NCBI RefSeq assembly: GCF_024679245.1
Contig: NC_090195.1
Span: 3,551,800-3,615,799, forward strand
Direction of reading: 5' to 3'
Origin: Pseudorasbora parva
Lineage: Eukaryota; Chordata; Actinopteri; Cypriniformes; Gobionidae
Length of the DNA: 64,000 nt
Positions 39,586-51,500 of this stretch are shown here, piece by piece. The notes under the pieces are model-generated. The model was not told the origin of the DNA, did not search any database, and worked only from the letters and a program-made list of their open reading frames with translations. The position numbers were made by a program, and so were the translations under genes. The stretch's first letter is position 1; every line of letters starts with the position of its first letter.

Positions 39586-42500
39586 CTGAGAGGAAATTGT
39601 GGATGAAGCAAATGTTAACCATGTAAATTATGACAAATTATTTTTAACATATGGCAAAACCTAAAAATGTGTTCGCAAATGCATGTGTTTTTTTCTGAAG
39701 TATCATATGGATACATTAGCCTTTTACGGCTCATAGTTGTGAGAATATGGAGCGCAAACACGAAGAGGAGAAAAACCCTTGATTCAGAGTTTCAAGCAGA
39801 CTAAAAATGAAATGGCTAAAAATTACATGACATTCTGATAGCTTGTAATGTGAAACAAATTTTAAAACAGCATAGCAGACTACATAAAATGCATATAAAT
39901 ATCAGTTGTCACTCTTTATCTGCCAATATTTGCAAATGCAAATTTTGATCATGTTAAAGCTACACTATGTGCCTATTCAAAACAAAGGTGTAGTTTGATA
40001 CGCCAAGTTTGAGCACCTCTTCACCTCACAGCCAGTGGGAAAGAATCAGGATAGGATGTTGATGGATGTGATTATTAATGTTACTGTCATATGAAACAGA
40101 GCAGGACCGAGTGTTGAAGGAGCTGAGCAAGGCCGCTGGAGCGATTGTTAATAAGATGAACAACACACCCGTCAACGGCAGCTTTTATTACGATGGGACA
40201 CCGTCGTCGGTGCCATGTCCGCTTTTTTCGGTCATGAGTATGAGGTAACGCAGGTCTGTTTATCATAATAGATACATTTAAGTGTGTTGAAAATGATGTT
40301 ATGACATTACATTCGCTCAGCGTCTGCTGTGACACTTGTTCACACAGCAGTGAGAGTAAAGCGTTTCTCCAGAATAAAACCGGAAACAGAGTAACGCAGA
40401 TATGAGGTGACTGGCAGGCGACTCCCTTACACGCTATGCTTAGACGTCCCGGCTCCTTGGTTAAAATAGCAATATTCTCACAATTTACAAATAGTTTGAA
40501 ACATTTGGGATATTGTAAGAACTCAACTGAACAAAATATATAACACTGGCCTAGTGGTTTTTGGATATTTTACCGCAAAAATCCTACATAGTGCACCTTT
40601 AATGTGCCCCTATTATGTTTTCTTCCCTTTCATGCAGTGTGTAAATGGATGTTTGTAAAGTTGAAAGTACACTAAAAATGAAGTTATTGTCTCCCAGAGC
40701 AGGCTTTTAAAAAGGAGGGATTTAGAGAGACCAATTCATCCGTTGAGACATTTGATAATCATTGAACCAAATGAGGTGATGTGCAATGTATATTATGAGA
40801 AAAAGAAAGTGTTTTTTGAACTTTGACGCATGTAAACCTGTTGTGGGAGTATAATAGGGGCACTTTAATAATTTAGAGGCCTTAGAAATGAGCATATTAC
40901 ATATGATACAGTAGCTTTATATGGTTAAAGATTAAAGTAATGGTTTACTTATGATTTTACCTTTTCTCTATTCCAGGCGGTGTATGTAGGGCGTTCCAGG
41001 ACCATCTTTAGCAGACTGGCACCCAAAAGCCCAAGCATGGCAATTGGGCACACGTACTTCCACAGGTACTTGTACACCACAGGGACCGGCCGGTTCAACA
41101 TCTGTTTCAGGTCCTCCAAAAACCTGCATTAAAAATAAAAGACAGATCTCGTTTATAAATTCAACCACATAACACAACTCTTCTACTCGACCGCTGAAAG
41201 TCTGCGATACCTGTCCGCTCCATAAACCCAGGCCACGCTGATGGTCTGAAAGATGACAACGATGATGAGCGGAAGTGTGGCGGAATAATCGTCAAACATC
41301 GCCACAAAGTAGTTTCCACAGCGCTGAGTGAACATTAGACCAATCAGAAAGCCCATCGCACAGCTGCACGCTGACAGAGAAAACACAAAATACAGATTAA
41401 ACAGATCATATTCACACTACAATACTGATTACTAACAAAAACAACTTAATTACAAATATGCCAACCATACATTAAATATAAGCACAAGAAGAAAAGAAGA
41501 GGTGGGTAGCGTTTTACCTGTGAAGAGGAGTTTGTGGTTGCGTAGCATCTTAAAGGTGTCTGTTAGCGGTGTCAGTATTCCAGCCATGGTGCCGAACATT
41601 GTGGACAAACCCAGATTGAGGAGCATGAGGAAGAACAGCGCCGACCAGAACGGGCTACCGGGAAACAACGTCATCGCTTCTGTGAACGCTATGAACGCCA
41701 GACCCGTTCCCTCAACACCCTGAGAGAGAGAGAGAGAGAGTGAGAGAGAGCGAGCGAGCGAGCGAGAGAGATCTCAAACATCATATTCAATGATTGAGTC
41801 ACTTTAGAAAGGAGGATATCTTGGTGATCTTGTCATCTGTATGCAAAATTTAGTACAGCGCTGTCGTGTAAACGTACCCTGAAGGCACACTCACACCAAG
41901 AATGATAGCAGTAATGAAAGATAACTGTATATTAGCGGATACTTTGAGCCAGGATCACCAAGATATCTCGACTTAATCCCTTATCCTAGTTTTGTGCAAT
42001 AGGCCCCTGGAAAACATATTTTTGATATCCCTGCCATAGCAATCTCCAAAAACATCCCAGCATTGCCCTAGCAACCACCAAGAATATTTAAACATTTCCC
42101 TAGCAACCCCCCAAAACATTCCAGCGGTGCCCTAGCAACCCCTAAAACATTTTTGAATTACTCTAGCAACCTCCCCAAAACATTCCAGTGAAGCCCTAGC
42201 AACCCCCAAAACATTACAGGATTGCTCTAGCAACCCCCCAAAACATTCCAGTGATGCCATAGCAACCCCCAAAATGTTCCAGCATTGCTCTAGCAACCCC
42301 CAAAACATTCCAGCATTGCTCTAGCAACCCCCAAAACATTCCAGTGATGCCCTAGCAACCCCCAAAACATTCTAGTATTGCTCTAGCAACCCCCCAAAAT
42401 ATTCCAGCATTGCCCTAGCAACCCTAGCATTGCCAAAGTTTTGTGCCACTCACATTTTCATCCAAAATGTAGTTCTACATAATGTCAATTTCACGTACCT

Positions 42501-45500
42501 GTTTCAATTCGTCCTCCAGGCTGCAGGCCGTGATGTTGTAACCGGGGATCTCCATATACTGGCCTTTATTCCTGTACCAGTTCTCATACTCATTGAGTGT
42601 GATGTTCTTATGAAGCACATCTGAAGCATTGATCGCCATCAGATTACTGCAACATACACAACCAATCATCTAAGCATCTCAAAGCTTCAGTCAAATATAT
42701 TTAAAGCATTCATTGTGTAAGCTGCAAACGGACCGTTTGACACAGTCAGTGGCGATGGTTTTGGCTCTGAAGCCCAGCACAGCAAACACCACCAGTGACG
42801 CCAGCACAGACGTCAGGAAGTTGACTCCAGACACAGTGAACGCGTCTCGATGGCAGTTGTTGTTCCTCGGGTTGTAGGAGGAGTATGCGATCACAGACCC
42901 GAAACCCAAACCCAGAGCGAAAAAGACCTGAGTCGCCGCCTGACGCCAAACCTGAACGTCAGCCCAGATCTCCAGCTGAGAGAAACGCAGAACAAGAGAA
43001 GTCTCTTTAAACTGTGAACCGCTCCTAAAGTTACACGATGATAATAACAACAAAAAAGAGCATTTTAAATAGTGTGTATCATAGTTTTAATTAACAATTC
43101 AAACATTTTTGGTTAAACTAAATAACATATTTAATGAAAATGTTGCATTAGCAATTAAATGTTATGAGCTTAAAGAAATAAGAAAATGTATATAAAGAAA
43201 ATTACTTAAAGCTCCACTGTGTGATATTTTCCCCCATCTAGCGGTGTAAAGGTATATGACCATCCAGTTTCTGTTCCTCTCAATTCCAATTTCGTTTTAA
43301 CTCCTACGGTGGCCGATTTAGTCCAAGATTAACACGGCAATCCCCCACTTCACATTCGACACGGTGCCATCGAGTGTTAAAACGCGAAAAGCGAAGCTTG
43401 AATTTACGGGTATGTCCCTCTTTGGCTACTGTACTTTCAAGATGGCATATTATAAACTTACGAGAATACTTTATTACTTGAAAGAAGTAAATATACATTA
43501 ATGAGCACATTAAGTGTTTTTAGCTAAGAACAAGTTAAAATATAGCTGCAAGCAGCCATTATCGGGGCCAAGCGCAAAGAAGAAGACAAGACATGCCAGC
43601 ATGGCTGGAAGTCTCAAGCCAACTGCAACAATGAGCCATTAAGGACCTATTAAGTTGATTTTAGGCAAAATAGCAGTCAAATTTTAAATACAGTCAATAA
43701 TAATGGTTTAATGGTTTATCACTTTCGACCAATAGGTGTCACTGTTACGAAACTGATGTGGTTTAGTCAGATTGAGATGACAATGACACATGCAAAGTTT
43801 GGTGTCAATATGTCAAAGCATTGCAGAGATACAGCCTCAAGAGTAATTTTTGCATCATGGCTCAACTCTGTTGCAGTGGTATATGAAAACTGTTTTGTCT
43901 ATCAATCCGAAATCCATAAGTATTTGTCAGCATGGTCTGAAGACGATACGGATCAATTTTGGTGAAAATCGGACAAACGGTCTAGGATGAGTTTGAAAAA
44001 GTAGATTTTTAACAAATAACAAGATGGAGCACAGATATGTTTGCAAAATATGGCAAAATTGGTATCTATCTTCTCGGCATGAGCCAATGAATGTATTATG
44101 ACCAGTCTCATTACAATAGGCTAATTTAATCAAAAGTTATTAGCATTTTTGTACATTTTATTACAACTTTTGACCACAAGGTGGCGCTGCCCCGAAACTT
44201 TTTGAATATCTTCGGGACATAGAGCGGAAGACACATACCGAGTTTTGTAACGATACACTAGTGCATTCTTAAATTATAGCATTAGCATTTTAAACCGTAA
44301 TACTGCATTGAAGTCAATAGGAATTTCATGTTTTGTTTTATTATAGCGCCACCAAGAGGCACAATCCCACCAATTTTTTTATGTGTCCTCGTAGTGAGCC
44401 CATACATATGTGTGTCAAGTTTGGTGAAAATATTTCATTTTGTTTTGGAGTTATAGACATTTATATGAAAAAACACGTAAAAAATGACTGACACCTGACT
44501 TTGATTGGATTTTACTACCCCTTACTATCAATATTTTGAGATTTGGGCATTAGCGTATAGCTATCGACCTATGTTTCCGAACTTCTGAGGCTGGTTTCGT
44601 CTCGATCGGACTAGCGGTTTCGAAGATATCAGCAAATGTTTTTTAAGCACTAAATTACAACTCTGCGCAAACCATATGCCGAAACCTGGCAAGTCTGGTA
44701 TCGTTGGAGTCGGCAAGGATTCAGGAGACCAAAAAACACACTCCCATCAAAATATGTCAACCACACCCAAAGTTATAAGCGTTTGAAAAAAAAAATTCTC
44801 CACTAGGTGGCGCTGTTTCGAAACTTCTCAGGCTACTTCAGGGCATCGTGGTGATGACCCATACCAAGTTTCATAACAATCTGTTCATGCGTTCATAAAA
44901 TACAGCATTTTTGCACATAATTCAAAATGGCCGACATCCAAAATGGCCGACATGGTAAAATTGGATATCAGTCGACTCGGCATGACGCCCTGAATCTAAT
45001 GAGACCAATTTTATGATTTTTGGATAAACGGTTCAGAAGTTATAAGCCAAAATAGGCATTTTTCGTATCTCCGGACAGGTAGGTGGCGCTGCGCCGAAAC
45101 GCTGCATGTTGCTTCAAGTCATGCTTGTGATGACATGTACCAAGGTTGGTTTGAATACGATAAAGCGTTGCGGAGATATAGCCTTTAGTGTGTTTTTGCA
45201 ACCTCCACGTAAAATTTGTTTGTGCGTTTATTGAAAACGATTGGACGAATCAACTTGAATTCCATAACTTTTTGTCAACATGCTCTGAAGATGATCTGTT
45301 TCAATTTTCGTGAAAATCGGAGCAACGGCCTAGGAGGAGTTCGAAAAAGTAGGTTTTTCAGAAAATTCAAAATGGCGGGAAAATTTGCATACCGGAAAAT
45401 GACATCATAGGGTGAAATCGAATCGGCTTGAGCCAAGGAATCCGATGAAAAAAGAATTTTGTTTCTAGCCCTTAGGGGTCAAAAGTTATAAGCATAAATA

Positions 45501-48500
45501 TGAGTGAAACTTTGGACAGGTGGTGGCGCTAGAGGGATTGAGTTAGAGGCACCAAATTTGCTATAGTGACAGCTCAGACTGGCCTCTATGAGTGTGCCAA
45601 ATTTCACAACTTTTTACCATACGGTTCTATGGGCTGCCAGAGACTCCTATGGCGGAAGAAGAAGAAGAAGAAGAAGCAGAAATATAGCTGCAAGCAGCCA
45701 TTATCGGGGCCAAGCGCAAAGAAGAAGACAAGACATGCCAGCATGGCTGGAAGTCTCAAGCCAACTGCAACAATGAGCCATTAAGGACCTATTAAGTTGA
45801 TTTTAGGCAAAATAGCAGTCAAATTTTAAATACAGTCAATAATAATGGTTTAATGGTTTATCACTTTCGACCAATAGGTGTCACTGTTACGAAACTGATG
45901 TGGTTTAGTCAGATTGAGATGACAATGACACATGCAAAGTTTGGTGTCAATATGTCAAAGCATTGCAGAGATACAGCCTCAAGAGTAATTTTTGCATCAT
46001 GGCTCAACTCTGTTGCAGTGGTATATGAAAACTGTTTTGTCTATCAATCCGAAATCCATAAGTATTTGTCAGCATGGTCTGAAGACGATACGGATCAATT
46101 TTGGTGAAAATCGGACAAACGGTCTAGGATGAGTTTGAAAAAGTAGATTTTTAACAAATAACAAGATGGAGCACAGATATGTTTGCAAAATATGGCAAAA
46201 TTGGTATCTATCTTCTCGGCATGAGCCAATGAATGTATTATGACCAGTCTCATTACAATAGGCTAATTTAATCAAAAGTTATTAGCATTTTTGTACATTT
46301 TATTACAACTTTTGACCACAAGGTGACGCTGCCCCGAAACTTTTTGAATATCTTCGGGACATAGAGCGGAAGACACATACCGAGTTTTGTAACGATACAC
46401 TAGTGCATTCTTAAATTATAGCATTAGCATTTTAAACCGTAATACTGCATTGAAGTCAATGGGAATTTCATGTTTTGTTTTATTATAGCGCCACCAAGAG
46501 GCACAATCCCACCAATTTTTTTATGTGTCCTCGTAGTGAGCCCATACATATGTGTGTCAAGTTTGGTGAAAATATTTCATTTTGTTTTGGAGTTATAGAC
46601 ATTTATATGAAAAAACACGTAAAAAATGACTGACACCTGACTTTGATTGGATTTTACTACCCCTTACTATCAATATTTTGAGATTTGGGCATTAGCGTAT
46701 AGCTATCGACCTATGTTTCCGAACTTCTGAGGCTGGTTTCGTCTCGATCGGACTAGCGGTTTCGAAGATATCAGCAAATGTTTTTTAAGCACTAAATTAC
46801 AACTCTGCGCAAACCATATGCCGAAACCTGGCAAGTCTGGTATCGTTGGAGTCGGCAAGGATTCAGGAGACCAAAAAACACACTCCCATCAAAATATGTC
46901 AACCACACCCAAAGTTATAAGCGTTTGAAAAAAAAAATTCTCCACTAGGTGGCGCTGTTTCGAAACTTCTCAGGCTACTTCAAGGCATCGTGGTGATGAC
47001 CCATACCAAGTTTCATAACAATCTGTTCATGCGTTCATAAAATACAGCATTTTTGCACATAATTCAAAATGGCCGACATCCAAAATGGCCGACATGGTAA
47101 AATTGGATATCAGTCGACTCGGCATGACGCCCTGAATCTAATGAGACCAATTTTATGATTTTTGGATAAACGGTTCAGAAGTTATAAGCCAAAATAGGCA
47201 TTTTTCGTATCTCCGGACAGGTAGGTGGCGCTGCGCCGAAACGCTGCATGTTGCTTCAAGTCATGCTTGTGATGACATGTACCAAGGTTGGTTTGAATAC
47301 GATAAAGCGTTGCGGAGATATAGCCTTTAGTGTGTTTTTGCAACCTCCACGTAAAATTTGTTTGTGCGTTTATTGAAAACGATTGGACGAATCAACTTGA
47401 ATTCCATAACTTTTTGTCAACATGCTCTGAAGATGATCTGTTTCAATTTTCGTGAAAATCGGAGCAACGGCCTAGGAGGAGTTCGAAAAAGTAGGTTTTT
47501 CAGAAAATTCAAAATGGCGGGAAAATTTGCATACCGGAAAATGACATCATAGGGTGAAATCGAATCGGCTTGAGCCAAGGAATCCGATGAAAAAAGAATT
47601 TTGTTTCTAGCCCTTAGGGGTCAAAAGTTATAAGCATAAATATGAGTGAAACTTTGGACAGGTGGTGGCGCTAGAGGGATTGAGTTAGAGGCACCAAATT
47701 TGCTATAGTGACAGCTCAGACTGGCCTCTATGAGTGTGCCAAATTTCACAACTTTTTACCATACGGTTCTATGGGCTGCCAGAGACTCCTATGGCGGAAG
47801 AAGAAGAAGAAGAAGAAGAAGAAGAAGCAGAATAATAACAAGCAGCCATTATCGGGGCCAAGCGCAAAGAAGAAGACAAGACATGCCAGCATGGCTGGAA
47901 GTCTCAAGCCAACTGCAACAATGAGCCATTAAGGACCTATTAAGTTGATTTTAGGCAAAATAGCAGTCAAATTTTAAATACAGTCAATAATAATGGTTTA
48001 ATGGTTTATCACTTTCGACCAATAGGTGTCACTGTTACGAAACTGATGTGGTTTAGTCAGATTGAGATGACAATGACACATGCAAAGTTTGGTGTCAATA
48101 TGTCAAAGCATTGCAGAGATACAGCCTCAAGAGTAATTTTTGCATCATGGCTCAACTCTGTTGCAGTGGTATATGAAAACTGTTTTGTCTATCAATCCGA
48201 AATCCATAACTATTTGTCAGCATGGTCTGAAGACGATACGGATCAATTTTGGTGAAAATCGGACAAACGGTCTAGGATGAGTTTGAAAAAGTAGATTTTT
48301 AACAAATAACAAGACGGAGGACAGATAGGTTTGCAAAATATGGCAAAATTGGTATCTATCTTCTCGGCATGAGCCAATGAATGTATTATGACCAGTCTCA
48401 TTACAATAGGCTAATTTAATCAAAAGTTATTAGCATTTTTGTACATTTTATTACAACTTTTGACCACAAGGTGGCGCTGCCCCGAAACTTTTTGAATATC

Positions 48501-51500
48501 TTCGGGACATAGAGCGGAAGACACATACCGAGTTTTGTAACGATACACTAGTGCATTCTTAAATTATAGCATTAGCATTTTAAACCGTAATACTGCATTG
48601 AAGTCAATGGGAATTTCATGTTTTGTTTTATTATAGCGCCACCAAGAGGCACAATCCCACCAATTTTTTTATGTGTCCTCGTAGTGAGCCCATACATATG
48701 TGTGTCAAGTTTGGTGAAAATATTTCATTTTGTTTTGGAGTTATAGACATTTATATGAAAAAACACGTAAAAAATGACTGACACCTGACTTTTATTGGAT
48801 TTTACTACCCCTTACTATCAATATTTTGAGATTTGGGCATTAGCGTATAGCTATCGACCTATGTTTCCGAACTTCTGAGGCTGGTTTCGTCTCGATCGGA
48901 CTAGCGGTTTCGAAGATATCAGCAAATGTTTTTTAAGCACTAAATTACAACTCTGCGCAAACCATATGCCGAAACCTGGCAAGTCTGGTATCGTTGGAGT
49001 CGGCAAGGATTCAGGAGACCAAAAAACACACTCCCATCAAAATATGTCAACCACACCCAAAGTTATAAGCGTTTGAAAAAAAAAATTCTCCACTAGGTGG
49101 CGCTGTTTCGAAACTTCTCAGGCTACTTCAGGGCATCGTGGTGATGACCCATACCAAGTTTCATAACAATCTGTTCATGCGTTCATAAAATACAGCATTT
49201 TTGCACATAATTCAAAATGGCCGACATCCAAAATGGCCGACATGGTAAAATTGGATATCAGTCGACTCGGCATGACGCCCTGAATCTAATGAGACCAATT
49301 TTATGATTTTTGGATAAACGGTTCAGAAGTTATAAGCCAAAATAGGCATTTTTCGTATCTCCGGACAGGTAGGTGGCGCTGCGCCGAAACGCTGCATGTT
49401 GCTTCAAGTCATGCTTGTGATGACATGTACCAAGGTTGGTTTGAATACGATAAAGCGTTGCGGAGATATAGCCTTTAGTGTGTTTTTGCAACCTCCACGT
49501 AAAATTTGTTTGTGCGTTTATTGAAAACGATTAGACGAATCAACTTGAATTCCATAACTTTTTGTCAACATGCTCTGAAGATGATCTGTTTCAATTTTCG
49601 TGAAAATCGGAGCAACGCCCTAGGAGGAGTTCGAAAAAGTAGGTTTTTCAGAAAATTCAAAATGGCGGGAAAATTTGCATACCGGAAAATGACATCATAG
49701 GGTGAAATCGAATCGGCTTGAGCCAAGGAATCCGATGAAAAAAGAATTTTGTTTCTAGCCCTTAGGGGTCAAAAGTTATAAGCATAAATATGAGTGAAAC
49801 TTTGGACAGGTGGTGGCGCTAGAGGGATTGAGTTAGAGGCACCAAATTTGCTATAGTGACAGCTCAGACTGGCCTCTATGAGTGTGCCAAATTTCACAAC
49901 TTTTTACCATACGGTTCTATGGGCTGCCAGAGACTCCTATGGCGGAAGAAGAAGAAGAAGAAGAAGAAGAAGAAGAAGAAGAAGAAGAAGAAGCAGAATA
50001 ATAATAATAGGAACACTAACGATTTCAATAGGTGCCTCCGCACCTTCGGTGCTTGGCCCCTAATAATAGGAACACTAACGATTTCAATAGGTGCCTCCGC
50101 ACCTTCGGTGCTTGGCCCCTAATAATAATAATAGGAACACTAACGATTTCAATAGGTGCCTCCGCACCTTCGGTGCTTGGCCCCTAAAAAGTTACACAGT
50201 GTAGCTTTAAACAAACTAAAATGATGGCTAAAAAAATACAAAAAGGCAATTAAAAATATTAATATATAGGTACATAATTAATACTAAAAGCAATGCTGCT
50301 TTTTAAATAAATAACAGAACACTGTTAAGAGAAGACACTGTTTGGTGCCTGTGGTGTGTAATCAATAAATCCTGCTCATATTCTGGAGCTCAACATGCAG
50401 TGCAGTCTGGCTAGACCCCTGTCTTTCTTTTCAAACCCACATAAACCATCTCCAGTCAAAGATCAAGTCCAGGATCGGGTTTCTATTTCGAAATAAAGCT
50501 TCATTTACTCTTCCTGCAGAACTGGCCCTTGTGAAAATGACCATCATCCCAATGCTTGACTTTAGTGATGTTGTCTACAGAACTGCTACTAATTGTCTAC
50601 TCAAGAAATTGGACGTTGTTTACCACAGTGCGATTCTCTTTATTACTAAAGCCCCATACAACACCCACCACTGTACTCTTTACTCACTAGTTGGATGGCC
50701 TTCGTTACACACCCGGCGCCTAAATCACTGGTATCCGTTAATTTACAAGTCCACATTAGGTAAACCACCATCTTACCCAAGTACTCTAGTAACCATATCA
50801 GTGCCTGTATTTAACCTGCGCTCGAGTAAATATATCTCTCTAGACCCCACAAAATCCCGCACCTCTTTTGGCCGCTCTTCTTTTAAATTTTCTGCTGCAA
50901 ATGATTGGAACATTTTACAAAAGTCTCTCAAATTAGAATCCATTGTTTCAATCACTGCTTTTAAAGTTTTACTATCAAATTGACTGACAGACCACTGTAC
51001 ATGTTGATGCTCTTTGCAAATATAGTCGAATGTATTTTTGCACGTACTAAATGAAATGCCTGTTATCGCATCTATTTGCCCATTTTTATTTTTGCACAAT
51101 GTCTAGAGCTTTTTATTTATAATTTGAACGTCTTCTATATTTTTGATTGTGTATTTGAATGTTGGTATGTTATGTGTAATTTCATGTCGCCTTGTACTCT
51201 GCACCTTATCTTGGCCAGGTCGCGGTTGCCAATGAGAACCTGTTCTCAACCGATTTACCTAGTTAAATAAAGGTAAAATAAAAAGAAATAAAAAGAAAGC
51301 AGTCATGTGTTTGTCTACGTACTCTAGGGTAAAACATGAACTTGATGCCCTCAGAAGCTCCGTCCAGCGTCACGCCTCTGATCAGGAAACACAGCAGCAC
51401 CACGTACGGAAACACGGAGGAGAAATACATCACCTGCATATAACCAATAACTGATCAATATCATCAATAATCAAATCCAGGCATGTGATTGGCTAAGGAC

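Larger units (their letters stand above)
43207..50214. mobile_element. MITE with AAAGCTACACTGTG ends, split by a 6.6 kb insertion
   Basis: The left end 'taaagctccactgtgtgata' (43208) and right end 'agttacacagtgtagcttta' (50195-50214) are inverted partners. Left part 43208-43539 and right part 50188-50214 are separated by the stacked repeat cluster. The interruption lies between 'caagttaaa' and 'aaagttac'. Confidence 0.7.

Noticed and set aside
43711..48255. 84-residue frame repeated in the three 2.14 kb bodies
   Set aside because: Identical because the copies are recent; it lies across repeat phrases with no protein family resemblance.
50531..50983. Independent 150-residue gene in the slc6a16 intron
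   Set aside because: Its sequence and following 3' UTR are those of the C-terminal end of a fish LINE; it is a 5'-truncated retrotransposon copy.
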